DNA from: Oscarella lobularis
Taxonomy: Eukaryota; Porifera; Homoscleromorpha; Homosclerophorida; Oscarellidae
Length of the DNA: 64,000 nt
Assembly: GCF_947507565.1 (NCBI RefSeq)
Contig: NC_089183.1
Coordinates: 2,232,001 to 2,296,000, forward strand
Reading direction: 5' to 3'
The notes beneath the pieces were generated by a model. The model had not been told where the DNA came from. It made no database searches and was given only the letters and a program-made list of their open reading frames with translations. Numbering within the stretch: the first letter of the stretch is position 1; the number at the start of each line of letters is the position of its first letter. Positions 1 through 10,972 of this stretch are shown piece by piece. A program made the translations under genes and the position numbers.

Positions 1-1790
1 CTTTCGGAAGTGTTCTCCACGGCTGACTGTCTCGCATGTGTTCGTCTCAAACATCTCGGCCTCAATTCGTTAAACTTCGTCCCTGTCATGGAATCGGAAT
101 TCACTGCAACGCTGAGTTCTAACATTTCAGCGTTTTTTTCCAAGCTTGGCCTTTTGAGCAGTGTTGATCTCTCTTACATTTCTTGGCGCAGTGGCGGCAA
201 ATCAGATGCAAGCGTGAAGCAGGCTCTTTACGAAATTCTTCTAACCAGTTCTTCACTTACTCATCTTGAATGCTCAGGCACTCTCACCCTGGATTGCGTA
301 TGCGACGTTCTAAGAGCTACTAATCGATTCAGTCAACTCAAATTTCTTGAGAAAATGGATTTTCATAGTAATGGATATGATATTGGTGCTGAGAACTGTC
401 AAATTTCGACTGGGTGCAACGTTAATGATTATTGCAGCAAGCACGCTTTGAGAAATTATGCTGCTTTTTCTCGTGTTGTTTCTCTTTATGACCATAGAAT
501 ATTGCGGCGCTGCGGCGAGGCGATTCCTGCTCCAGTCTCGTCAATGCTTTACGCCGGACTGCTTCGCATGCAGACTGAAAAGGATTTTAAGATAGCAGAG
601 GTCATCGCTCGGTTTTTCGCCGGCTTGTTCAGAGAAATGGATTGGGATATTGAGAGAAACAAAAGCCGCTTGTTTTAGGCCACCATGCTTGTGGTTTGCT
701 AGAATATTTTTTTCGGAAATTTTCAGACTGTGTCATGAGTGATGATGGTACGAGAGATGTGAACTGTTTTGTTGAAGCCCTAGCGTCAAGTGTTTTCCAT
801 TTCTCGCCGTTTATTTGTTCACAACCTCTTCTTTTGCATTTGGCTGTGGAAGTCATTAGCAATCTTCCGGACGACGAATGGTATTCGAAGTACAACACCC
901 TAAGAAGATTTTTCGAAAAAGTGCCGGCAATCGTTCGTCAACACTTGGCTAAAAATAAAAGCCAACTTACTAAATTGTGCGTTCACCTAAGCGATGTCCT
1001 CGATTCCTATTCTGAAGTTGAAAGACTTCGATATAAGGAGATTTATCTCTGCGACTTTCTTGTCGGAGTTTCTACAATTGTTCGGGCTCTTTGTTCACTG
1101 TGCTATGGGCTGCCGAGTCTGTTCCGTGATTTCGTCAAAGTTCCTGAAGCTGTGGACAATTTGGCAGAAGTGGCCCTAAGAGGCTCGTATTTTTATTTTC
1201 ATGCTGGTAGGGGTAAGTCGAGTTACTGCGTGGCTGTCGAATTCCTGTCGTACATTGCTGAAATTCGCGACTTGGCGCATACAGTGTGCTTGCGAAAAGT
1301 CATCAAGGCTATTGTTGATGCGGCGTCGTGTTCGCCGCCAACCGAGAGAATGCGTATCGCCTCTTCGTATTTGGCTGCACTCCTTATTGTCAACGACGAT
1401 CTGGACTCAATCTGGCCTAACGATGTCGAGAGCAAAGATGCTCTGGTTGCTAAGGTGTTCGGAAAGAGCGACTATACAAGAGGCTTTTTTGAACGCACAA
1501 CTAAAGCCGAACTAAACTGCTATTATTACACGACACTTGTGCCTTTGGTGAATGTTTGCAACTGCTCTGAATTCCCCGCTGTCTCTGCTTTTGGCTTGAA
1601 CCATCTGGCATACTTTTGTTGCAGCGACTTTCATGCTCAGAACTATTTCGCCGAAACCGGGTTGTGTCCTTTGTGCCTTCTGAGAAAAGAAATCGGTGCC
1701 GATGCGGTTTCTGGGCTCTCAATCCCAGCGGAGTTGGAAGACCAGTTCGACGCAGTAATGAAAGCATGTCCGGTGCACAAAGAAGACTGA
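1..1790 (+). pseudogene. ZYG11-like CRL2 substrate receptor, 5' truncated by window edge, frameshifted
   Basis: This is a paralogue of the intact ZYG11-like gene at 30649-33108; the window starts inside its leucine-rich region. Reading is open from base 1 to a stop at 676-678, then continues in another frame to the TGA ending at 1790. Comparison with the intact copy puts a frame change at about 640-670: the paralogue reads on through codons equivalent to the local TAG, so one base appears to be missing (or two added). The downstream 364-codon part keeps the armadillo-like C-terminus and the final HKE-type end. A sequencing error in an otherwise good gene would look the same. Family role (known for ZYG11/ZER1): cullin-2 ligase receptor for N-terminal glycine degrons. 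Confidence 0.7.
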
Positions 1791-2138
1791 GCCGGACGAG
1801 AGCGACCAAATGAATCGCATTTTGTGTTTGTTAAGTTTATCGTTGTTGGTTGGTCTTCACAATCTCGTTTTGTATGTGAATATGATGTTTTTGTTAAGTA
1901 AATTATGTTGTTTAATGCGCGGGCGGGTTTTCGTCTAGAAGCTGCACGCCTTCTTCTAGTGGTAGGCGAAACAAAAGAGAAATCGAACTATGTGCTCTCA
2001 CATGACTCGGTGTCGACTACAGATATTCTCTTGCGAGGAATTCACTGCACGCTGCCTCTAAGCCACCTAGCGTCCTAAAAGTACACAAGCTGGTATTACG
2101 CTAAAATCTACGAAACTGCCATCCGAAAGGCAATAAAC
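1791..2138. other. intergenic, convergent 3' flanks
   Basis: No gene seen. It separates the 3' end of the ZYG11-like copy (plus) from the 3' end of the FBXO22-like copy (minus). The piece from about 2090 to 2170 recurs at 6250-6357 and 23290-23430, where it marks the same FBXO22-like 3' end. Confidence 0.6.
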
Positions 2139-3632
2139 TTAGCTGGGTAACGTCAGAAATCCAAAAGCAAACGTGAAAGCATGCTGAAACGTTTCAAGAC
2201 GCTTTCGCTTCTCAGAGTGCTTGTGATCTCCTTGATCGTCGCCTTCGTCGTCGCCACCCGCGCCAGCCTCATCCTCACAACCGCAGGCACCCAATTCGCC
2301 AATCTCACCATTGCCCAAAAAACCGACGACAGGAACGCCGAGAAAGAGCGCTCGCATCGAGTGCAAAGGATCCGACGACGATCCGGGTACGACGACGTCT
2401 CGTCGCCCGACGCAAATACACGCAAAACACGCGGCAGATCGAAGCGTCGACGCGCCACAACCCCAAATCTCGACGAACTTTCGCCATCAAGTCTCCAACG
2501 TCTCCAACGTCAGGTGACACCACGGTAGCGGGCCGAAAACCGACTCCTCCGAGTGCCAATCCAAGAAGGGACGAATTAGGATAAGGAATCTCTGTCGCAC
2601 CGACGTAGCAGCGGATACCCCCTATGACCGTACCGCCGACGAGCGCACTACTTAGTTCGCTACCATGGCGATGATGACGACAACGAAGAAGTCCGCGATA
2701 CAACGGCTGACTGCTACCGGGTAAACATTGACTTTCCCTGGACGTCAAGCAGAGAACGAGACGTGAAGACTCGTAATCGATGACGCCACTGGGAAATAAA
2801 TTCACGAGTTCCTGCTTGGGCCGGCAGCTACGGTCGACGAAGCTACTAAAAGCAAAGAGACGGCGAATCGCGTTCTCGGTGAATTTTTCCAAACTCTCAT
2901 ATCCGTTCAAGCCGAGCAGTTGAACGGACATATTATTTAATCGAGGAATGACGAGCGTCGTCACGACGACCGGTTGTTTATCGTCCGACTGGAAAACGCG
3001 TCCGTCTTTGCCGATGACGCCGACGTCTCGGTTGTGGCAGAATATTGCCACGCAATTTGATGGTATTATTCTACGGCAAAATGACGTCACTACGTCGACG
3101 TCATCGTCATCGTCATGATCGTCGTTCTGCGAAAGGAGAGCTGGTGGTGCGCGTTGGAGCGTGTCGATGTGAGAAGCGACGTCAAGTAGGCATTCGGCGT
3201 ACGTCGAACGCGCAGTAAAGTGGCTCGAGAACGCTCTGACTGCGTTTGACGTCCCGCGTTGAGCCGTTTCGCGCCATAGGCGATTGACTCAACTCGCTCT
3301 GGCAAGCGTGCGAGCGTTACAATGACGGAAAATTTCGTAAAGGACGACGGGCGCGGGAAGGTCGAGAGGCGATGCGGAAGTCATCGTTTTAGCGCGCGCG
3401 CGTCGTCGGAAGACGAGTCTCTCGTCTCGCTCCTTTGGACGACGATGTGAGTTGAGGCTGTGGTGACAACGACTGAGGGGCCACTTTCACAGCACACGAC
3501 AGCGTCAGTTTTTATGAGAATGCTTCGGAATGGAAATTGGCGATCGCAGCGATTCAGCGCGCATTGATACGGGCAAAGGCAAACGTGAGGAATGTACACG
3601 CAGAAAAGTGACAGCGCATGGGCACTTGGCAT
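2139..3632 (-). pseudogene. FBXO22-like F-box/FIST protein, copy 1, N-terminal half broken
   Basis: On the minus strand, an F-box region (LPxPVVLYEIFRHxNARTLARAS) is followed by a FIST-type region with an 'LLGLALGG...PATVV' stretch and ends with VVGFLGNGEIG, matching human FBXO22 (GFFGNGEIG). A segment reading FACICVGR just upstream matches FBXO22 FACVGRG. FBXO22 is an SCF substrate receptor. Lesions compared with copy 2: a one-base deletion near 3383, a TGA at 3289-3291 in place of the Cys of the F-box 'SCVNG', and a frame change near 2400 between the long 2305-3090 reading and the GNGEIG frame. The C-terminal FIST part is otherwise well kept. An unseen intron could explain the 2400 change but not the nonsense codon. 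Confidence 0.65.
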
Positions 3633-3808
3633 GCAGAGAGCCTCCGGGCTGAGGCTGTTAGGCTTTGGCTGATATTATTACGGGAACTCGAATTCATACC
3701 CACCCAACCTAGAATCTTTAGGTGAAAAAACCGGCGAATCAAATGCAGGAAAATAGGCGCGGTTTTCCCCTTTCTTCTTAATTAAATCCTACTAGCTCAC
3801 TGAATCAC

Positions 3809-4303
3809 TCACGTACTCTCAGTTAGTTTGAGTATGACCTCTTCTGCTTTAGGATACTCCTCCAACAAATCCTTCCTGTTTCCTGCCACAAATCCTTTCG
3901 CGACAAAAGCCGGCGCAACTGTCAAACCGCATAATGCCCACGCGTCATCCCTGAGAAGATACGCTCCGAACCACGTTCCCTTCTTCACCACGTGAAAAGG
4001 CCGCTGACCGGAAATGACGTCAGAGCCAACAATGGTGCTTCTCGCGTGATCGCTCTCCTTTGCGTCCAATTCGACTACGACGATAGGCGAGCCGAGATAG
4101 AAGTGATACATTTCGTCTGCGTCGACTTTGTGAAAAAGCGATCGGTTGGCGTTGCGTAGAGCGTAGTAGATGTGCGTGCTTGCTCCGCGAGCTCCTTCGG
4201 CTGACTCGTTTGAGGATTTGGCGCGATGAACTTCTCTATAGTAGCCGTAGCAATTGCGAGGGTAAGGCTCCAAGGCCAATTCGGCGCAGATCTGCTTGAA
4301 CAT
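3809..4303 (-). CDS. cupin_5 (DUF985) family protein
   Basis: A single-exon 164-residue protein. The order of motifs fits the cupin_5/DUF985 beta-barrel: LALEPYPRNCYGYYREVH near residue 10, a STHIYYAL strand, a FHKVDADEMYHFYLG strand with candidate metal-binding His/Asp residues, GQRPFHVVKKGTWFGAYL, and ALCGLTVAPAF with a final DLLEEYPKAEEVILKLT helix. Length is normal for the family. The biochemical role of these small cupins is mostly unproven; YML079W of yeast is the best-known structure. It lies tail-to-tail with nothing and upstream (on the minus strand) of gene G. A damaged copy sits at 9952-10458. Confidence 0.8.
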   Translation of the reverse strand: MFKQICAELALEPYPRNCYGYYREVHRAKSSNESAEGARGASTHIYYALRNANRSLFHKVDADEMYHFYLGSPIVVVELDAKESDHARSTIVGSDVISGQRPFHVVKKGTWFGAYLLRDDAWALCGLTVAPAFVAKGFVAGNRKDLLEEYPKAEEVILKLTEST

Positions 4304-4952
4304 CGTGAGTTGCTTCAGTTTATCCGGGTGTCTGTTTCGAACATCCGGTGAGCATATTCACGCTCCAGACGAGCGCTATTCTTATGTGCAGTTGGATGCC
4401 TGTGCCGCACAACGCTCCAATTTTGAAAAAAAAATCCCGGAAAAACACAAACAAACAACTGCTCAATAGTATTTCAGCCTCTTCTAGTTACCTTCTAATT
4501 AAAAATGGTTAAGCCTGACAGTTTCTCCGTTGCTTGAGAGGGAGGCTATTAATTATTTATTTGATTTTCAGACATGTGCCTGAAGGACGCCGGCCGTTCA
4601 GAAAAGAAAGAGTAGAAGTTCGCTCTACTACAAGGTAGCGCGCTTTAAAAACCAGGCTATATTAGATTGATTTTCTCATGCAAGGGGAAGAGGAAGGAAA
4701 AATCTGTCAATCCCTAAAACAAGCACTACAACAGCATGAATCTTCTTCTATACGCTGTCAGTGACCGATCACCTACAGAATCATGCATTTCTCCGACTTC
4801 AACTTTAACCACGCGCACTGCTCCAGAACTATAGAGAGAAGAGAAAGAACTCAGTGAAAACAAGGTACAAATGTCTACGGTAGGCACTTTTGGTCGATTT
4901 TCTGACAAGATTCTGTGCACCTTAGAATAGACAAGCTATAACGAATTAATTT
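4304..4952. other. intergenic with dispersed repeat
   Basis: No convincing gene. Bases from about 4487 to 4600 contain the motif TCCGTTGCTTGAGAGG and flanks that recur near 18380, 21609 and, more weakly, 33350. The stretch from about 4480 onward is the start of the 1.8-kb block duplicated at 21560-23400. Confidence 0.5.
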
Positions 4953-6357
4953 TTACCCACATGAATTAATCAACTCACTTTCTTTCGTTCTCCGCAATGA
5001 CATGAACACGTCGTCGAATGGCGCAAGAAAGAACACAAGACGCCCTTTTCGCCAAAGATCGACAAAGAAAAAGTCGCCCTCCGGAAGACGGCGCAGCCCA
5101 GCAATGAATTCCGCGCGCGCTCTTTCGAACGTGGCCTCTGTCCCGTTAAGAACTACCGCGGAGAAGACGTTCTCGACGTTCGTCGGGAATCGAGAGTCGT
5201 TGGATGCAAAAGCGTGATCGACTGCCGTCGCTTTCTTCTCTATTGAAACGATCTTTTCCCACGGGAATTCCCATTGCGTGGAGTATATATAGCAAATCTC
5301 GACGAAAAGGTAATCGTGCGCTGGAACCGACATCGTTTCGATTCGTTCTGGATTGGCGCTTTTGCACGACCAAAACTTATTGCACGCTTTAAAAATCCCA
5401 GTGCGAGTCGCTTCGTCAGATAGGACGAAATGACCCGACTGAAAATCGGCGGCTATAATTTATTATTGCAACTATTGTCTCAATGAAGGTTACTATATCG
5501 TGCGTGTGATACTTTGTTTAGGAGCTCCGAAATGGCGCTCTAGAGTTTGCAAGGCGTGCTTCCGGTGCAAACCGATGTCGTAGGATTTCATAAATTCAAA
5601 TTTTCCACTATGAATTTCAAAGTAGAGTTTGATGTAAAACTCGTAGTTTTCGCTGAGCTCGACGTGAAGGCGCGACATTGGACGAAATTCCTGAACAGAT
5701 AGAAATGTAAGCCGGTTGACTGACAGCTAGCTAGCCGGGTATAAGGAGCCCCCAATAGGATCGTTACTTCTCGCTACCGCCAAACAGTGGCTAAAGGTGA
5801 GAAACATTGTTTTCGGAGCCTGTACAGTCTACGGTAGCGAATGGCTCGTCGACACGACGCCCCAAAACGACATGAGGCAACGATAATACAAAATACGCGC
5901 TTACAAGCCCATGGAGTAAACAAATGCGGCCGAGAGAACGCTCACCGTCATTCCTCTTGCTGGCACAGAGAGCGAAAATCCGGCCGCGTGGTGCAGGCGA
6001 TTGACACGTGATTGTCTGAATGTACAAACCCCGGACTAAGCTCGTTGGTCTCTGGATATAACTATAACCTTGCCGCCTGTCTCTTTCCACGTTAAGCTGC
6101 CAGGTAGTGGCTTTTCTAAACAAGTATCCGTCTTTTGGTAGGTGAAAAAGGAGAAATAGAGCACGCTCGTAGTTTAATTAATTCAATAATTATTTAAATT
6201 CCCTAAACGTTGCTTCTCAGTGCATGCAGTCACTCTAGTCAACGTCTAAAAATAAGCCAGCTGGTACCGAGCAAAAAAACTATAAAACCTCCATCAGAAG
6301 ATATGAAAGAAGAAGGCAACAAATTTAGCTGAGTAACGTCAGAAATCCAAAAGCAAA
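4480..6357. repeat. segmental duplication block A (partner 21560-23430)
   Basis: By eye, bases 4480-6357 and 21560-23430 align collinearly at high identity, apart from small indels. The block includes gene G, its upstream region and the remnant of the FBXO22-like 3' flank. At 6358 the first copy jumps into the family F2 3' flank ('CAAACGTG' then GACAAACG), while the second copy continues into the FBXO22-like gene. Confidence 0.75.
4953..5678 (-). CDS. family G protein, two exons, function unknown
   Basis: Exon 1 is 5678-5513 and exon 2 is 5452-4953, joined across a 60-base GT-AG intron (GTATCA...AATTATAG). The two exons add to 666 bases, giving an uninterrupted 221-residue protein from ATG 5678. 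Visible features: a SYDIGLHRKHALQTLERHFG stretch at the end of exon 1, FWSCKSANPERIE, FPWEKIVSIEKKATAVDHAF, and LPEGDFFFVDLWRKGRLVFF near the C-terminus. No signal peptide or membrane span is evident. I do not recognise the family. Three related loci in this window show it is a duplicating family; the downstream copy at 22052 is nearly identical in exon 2. Confidence 0.65.
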
Positions 6358-6914
6358 CGTGGACAAACGAACGTCTTATTGCGTTGCGTTTTTTGCTTTT
6401 GTAGCTGAAATGCAAAGAGATAGAGAGAAAGAGAGAGAGAGCTAGACGAGAGTTTTTTGGGCTGTGCTGTGTTTTAGCCTAGCTGTTTTATGCATGGGTG
6501 CGTCAATATATGGACGAACAGAATGTCGGTTTACGTCGTGGGTGATTAGACACGTCATAATCTATATCTTACGACCATTTCTTCTAAAGGCAGAGACTTG
6601 GTTAAATATTCTGGGAGTCTCTTATAGAATGTGCTAACCGGAAAACCGCAGGAAAAGGAATCAGTGATTGTAGCGTGCGTTCTTCGTGAGTCACGGCGGA
6701 TCTTCCGTATTTTTCTCGGTCGCGCTGTATAATCGTCTTGTTGCGTCGTCTCGCACCTTACTATGAAACACCCAGGTAGATATGAACCCTTCAAGTTGTC
6801 AAAAGCTAGGATCTTAGATACATATTTATTTGACTAACGTACGTCAGCCACTACATGCATATCGCTCGTTTAGAAGACAGCCTCAATTCGAGGGGATAAT
6901 GGGACTGCACATTT
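6358..6914. repeat. F2 3'-flank / F1 upstream region, copy 1 of 3
   Basis: This stretch is close to 13330-13895 and 27820-28362. In the other two places it follows an F2-type tail coding sequence; here it follows an FBXO22-like 3' flank, so the left border is a recombination junction. It contains a GA-rich run (about 6415-6450) and presumably the F1 promoter, but I cannot point to a defined core element. Confidence 0.6.
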
Positions 6915-8501
6915 ATGTTACCGGGCCACCCTGTTTCTAGATTTTTTAATTATAGTGTCCGTCGACAAGAAACTCTTTCGTTTAGGCTTTACCTTGCTCT
7001 TTCTGTCGTCATTGCTCGCGCGTTCAATTCACAGCGCGCGAAGTCTCTCGACGTGCACGCGTCGCCGCGATTTTCAATGCCACGACGGACAGTGCATTTC
7101 TCGACGTCATCATTGCGACGGTAAGTTTGACTGCGACGACGGCTCAGACGAAACGTTCGGCTGTAAGCGACGAAGAAAACGGTCCGTCTGCTCTTCTTCC
7201 GAATACGAATGCGCAAATGGACGATGCATTCCGTCCGAGCACGTGTGTAACGGCGACAACGACTGTTTAGACTTTTCTGACGAATTGGCATGCCCGGCGA
7301 CGACAGCGACAACGGTGACGAAGAAAAAGAAGTCGCCGCCGCCGGCGCCTCCGCCGCTTCCGCCGCTACCGATGACGACGTCGACGATGACTTCGACGCC
7401 TCAACCTTGCGCGCATAACGACTTTCGGTGTGCAAATAACGAACGCTGCATTTGGAGATCGTTCGTGTGCGACGGCTTCGACAACTGCGGAGACTATTCC
7501 GACGAATCGGCGTGCTCGACAACACTTCCTACGACGCCGGTGTCAAAATGTCCACCAAGCATAACTGTTAGGGGATACGAAGTCAGTGTCGTTTCGTGCG
7601 CAACGAGCCGAAAATGTATTTTGTCGTCGCAAGTCTGCGACGGAGACAACGACTGGCGGAGACAATTCGGATGAACGGGAGTGCGAGAAGACTTGCTCGT
7701 GGTACCAGTTTCGGTGTAGAAATGAACGATGCGTGTCAAGAGGAAGAGTTTGCGACGATGTCAACAACTGCGGTGATTACTCTGACGAACTCAACTGTCC
7801 CACTCCCGTGCCTCCTCAGACATTTCAATGCCGTAATGGGGACATCATTTTGAAATCGCAGCAATGCGACGGCCACGACGACTGCGATAACGACGAAGAC
7901 GATTGCGGTAGTAAGAGGAACATCGGAGGTACGTGGGCGCATTTTATACTCTATATAATAATTAGCGATTTCTGTTTAGAATACGGGGTACGGCCGCTTC
8001 AAATAGTGTTCATCATCTTCACAAGCTGCGTCTTCTTGGCCATGATCGTCTCCGTCTTGTGTGTTTCCTTTCATTACATAAAGGATAAGCGACGTAGTTG
8101 GCTGGAAAATCGACAAAGCCGGTAAGACGGGTATTATTTTTACTGAGACCCCATGCACAAGCGTCTAGCAGAAATACTCCTAATCGCTTTTTCTTAGAAG
8201 GAACGCAAGACGGACGTCACAGCAACGTGGCTGCGTTCCAACAAGACGAAACGTCGCCCAACGTACGCTCAGCGATGCAAGCGAGCGTCTTCCCACCTAC
8301 GGCGAAGCCGCAGAAATGCGCCCTGTGGAGCGCACTCTCAGCGATGCAAGCGCGCATCTTCCCACCTACGACGAAGCAGTAGAAATGCGCCATGCGGAGC
8401 GTACGAGACGTACATTGCTCAGCGTACTATTGGCGGTGCAAGGCGTGTCGAGGCTTCTACGAGTTGATTCGAATAATGTAGAGCACGAAGAGGACGCGTA
8501 A
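6915..8501 (+). pseudogene. family F1 LDLa receptor, copy a, with frameshift
   Basis: This is the homologue of the intact gene at 28363-30044. Seen in order: hydrophobic leader (LGFTLLFLSSLLARS), two LDLa repeats, a Lys/Pro/Thr linker, a third LDLa, a divergent fourth, then a junction at about 7650 where a repeat has been lost and one G added ('GACTGGCGGAGA' versus 'GACTGCGGAGA'), shifting the frame into the 7586-8125 reading. After that come one LDLa, a 4-Cys degenerate LDLa, a membrane span (IVFIIFTSCVFLAMIVSVLC) and a basic stop-transfer. A phase-2 intron 8122-8197 leads to a tail exon 8198-8501 with two LPTYxEA motifs. It is a pseudogene unless the extra G is an error. Confidence 0.7.
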
Positions 8502-9028
8502 CTTCTTCTAGATTATATGTACGGTATATACGTAGAGGCCTGATGAAGCAATGATGAAAGCCTATCCAGCATACATACGGGAATTTCTTCGTTTCATGTC
8601 CTTACCTCGATCGTGCTTCTTTCTGCACTTTCGGCGTGCAATCAGAAGACGCTCGACTGCAAAAAGAGCCAAATCAACCAGACGCTCGCGACCTTGCCGT
8701 TCACGGTTGTTTCCGTGATAGAATAGTTTCCTGTGATGCTGTATCCTCACAAGGGGCCTCACCTCTGAGCGTAAACAAATCGTTTCGCCACCCCCACGCA
8801 CTAGAGCAGTCGCATTTCTCGTCGTGAAAATCAGTACATATGTCCACACTGAAAGCGGTGTAGATTCGAGACGATTGGGTCGATGCATCCTGAAGTAAGG
8901 AGTCGTTCGTTACCTAAAAGAAGCTTCCTGTGCTGGCACTAGAGTCGCAAACCGTGCTGAAGAACGAAGAAGGGTTGCCCACCGTCACGTGATCGAGTCG
9001 CCTCGCACAAACCCGGATTAAAACCGAC
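8502..9028. other. intergenic: conserved block after F1 and upstream of ZYG11-like copy
   Basis: Bases 8530-8740 recur at 14750-14880 and 30105-30300, always downstream of an F1 gene. One frame reads a short leader-like stretch (IVLLSALSACNQKTLDCK), but no start codon or full gene can be assigned. TCACGTGA at 8985-8992 is an E-box-like palindrome, also found upstream of the intact ZYG11-like gene. Confidence 0.45.
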
Positions 9029-9661
9029 GTGGACGTTCGTCTCGACACGCTGTCCGATTGGGCCATCCAAAGCCTGTGCGAAACGTTTTTTGTTCCGCGT
9101 TTGTCTTCACTGGGTGATATACCAGCTCTTCCCTTGCCCTCCGTCGCCGAGATTCTTCTTGGCGACCCCTCGTCTTCAGTCTGCCTGCCTTCGCCTATCG
9201 CCAACCGTATAATCGACGGACTCGCTCGACGTGGAAAGCTGACAGCGAGCGTCCTTGACATTCTACTCAATCGAAATCGCTTTCGTTTGACGGCTTTGCC
9301 TCTCTACTTCCTCGCCGACATCGACCCAGAAGCAGTCGTAGAAAAAATAGCGAAATCGATCGACGTGACGAGCATCGACATATCGTTCAGTCCGTGTTGG
9401 GCAGATTTGTCGACTCCTTTTTTGAAAGTCGTCAAGGGCAACTGCAAGGAGTCGTTGACGAGCTTCGGTGCCCGTCACGTCGTCGGCGAAATTGGATTAC
9501 TCGAGCTTCCGCATTTTTCAAATCTGAGGCATTTGGACGTTAGATTCACGTCTGTTTCTCGTGAAGATTTGCGCGCGTTTGTTTCGAGTCTACCTCTATT
9601 GGAGCATCTTTGCATTTCTGGAATTCATACCCACCCACCTACAAGTAGAATCTTTAGGTGA
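9029..9661 (+). pseudogene. ZYG11-like N-terminal fragment, start codon lost
   Basis: About 200 codons match residues 1-205 of the intact ZYG11-like protein closely. The start ATG of the intact gene (context GACATGGACG) is GACGTGGACG here, so initiation is lost. Homology stops at GAATTC 9621-9626; beyond it the sequence matches the flank otherwise found upstream of the FBXO22-like copy (3690 onward). GAATTC is present in both parents, so the junction has 6 bp of microhomology. The open reading frame runs a few codons past the junction to 9661. Confidence 0.75.
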
Positions 9662-9951
9662 AAACGGGCGAATCTAATACAGGAAAATAGGCGCGGTTTT
9701 CTTATGCGGCTTGCACTCCGGCAAGTGTAACCAAAAAAGCAAATGTACAGGAACTCTTAGAAGTGATTAATTAGATATGATCTGTCTAACCTACCTGCCT
9801 GGAAAACCCATGCGCCAGTTAAAACCGTATTGCTGGTTTTTCACTTTAATTGGGCCAACCAAGAACAGCGTGCAGTAGCAGTGCACAGGTACATTTCAGC
9901 TCATGAAAGAAAGCCCATTTCTTCTTAAATCATACTAGCTCACTGAATCAC
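9662..9951. other. cupin 3' flank repeat
   Basis: Non-coding. It matches 19430-19690 (including a run from 'GCGGCTTGCACTCCGG') and, at its right end, 3770-3808. It marks the shared 3' flank of the cupin copies. Confidence 0.5.
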
Positions 9952-10458
9952 TCACGTACTCTCAGTTAGTTTGAGTATGACCTCTTCTGCTTTAGGATAC
10001 TCCTCCAACAAATCCTTCCTGTTTCCTGCCACAAATCCTTTCGCGACAAAAGCCGGCGCAACTTTCAAACCGCATAATGCCCACGCTTCATCCCTGGGAA
10101 GATATGCTCCGAACCACGTTCCCTTCTTCACCACGTGAAAAGGCCGCTGACCGAAAATGACGTCAGAACCAACAATGGTGCTTCTCGCGTGATCGCTCTC
10201 CTCTGCGTCCAATTCGACTACGACGATAGGCGAGCCGAGATAGAAGTGATACATTTCGTCTGCGTCAACTGTGTGAAAAAGCGATCGATTGGCGTTGCGT
10301 AGAGCGTAGTAGATGTGCGTGCTTGCATGCTCCGCGAGCTTCTTCGGCTTACTCGTTTGAGGATTTGGCGAGATAAACTTCTCTATAGTAGCCGTAGCAA
10401 TTGCGAGGGTAAGGCTCCAAGGTCAATTCGGCGCAGATCTGCTTGAACATCGTGAGTA
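9952..10458 (-). pseudogene. cupin_5 (DUF985) copy 2, nonsense-truncated
   Basis: A near-identical copy of the cupin gene at 3809-4303. Reading from the equivalent ATG at about 10450, the frame meets TAA at 10349-10351 where copy 1 has a Ser codon, and there is a short insertion just after it. The C-terminal 100 codons (MYHFYLGSP onward, 10254-9952) remain open. A protein starting at that internal Met would lack the first strands of the barrel, so I read this as a recent pseudogene. Confidence 0.75.
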
Positions 10459-10972
10459 AGTTCGGTTTATCCGGGTGTCTGTTTTACTTGTAAACCTTTA
10501 CCTTGTGTTTTCACTTATATTGTTCAACCTTTCACAAAACCGATTACTTAATAAAAACTGAACTTGCGCAGGTCTTCTTACGCGAAAGAAAAATCATGCC
10601 TGCAAGCATACTTGTATTCCTCGGTCTCCAAATTGAATTGCACATGCGCTTTGGAATAACTTCCGCCCTGGCGTTCCACGGTCAGGCACAACATCCGCCC
10701 CTGCAAATCTCAACGGTTATCAAAGGGTAACACGCGTCGATGACAATATCACTGAAGCGAGCCGGTAAGACGTACAGCCGTTCAACCCCTATCCGTATAG
10801 CGAGAAGGATTGTGGGGAGGATCGACCTCAATGAGAGTCTTCCTGTATATGGACGGGCATAACGGACCTCTCGCCCTGCCGCAACGCTCTTAGATTGTTC
10901 AAAGACCTCCCGCACGCCATAGCACGACTCTTTTTCGATTACTTCCGGGTCTTCTCTTTTCCGCGTTCCTGC
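10459..10972. promoter_or_regulatory. upstream region of family F2 copy a
   Basis: No gene seen. The segment CAACGCTCTTAGA at about 10880 and its surroundings recur upstream of F2 copy b (about 48610), which argues for conserved promoter/5' UTR sequence. Copy b also has a TATATATA box at 48650 that copy a lacks at the matching place. Confidence 0.35.

Noticed and set aside
640-670. Programmed ribosomal frameshift in the ZYG11-like copy
   Set aside because: No slippery heptamer with a convincing downstream structure, and the intact paralogue has no shift; a simple lesion or read error is enough.
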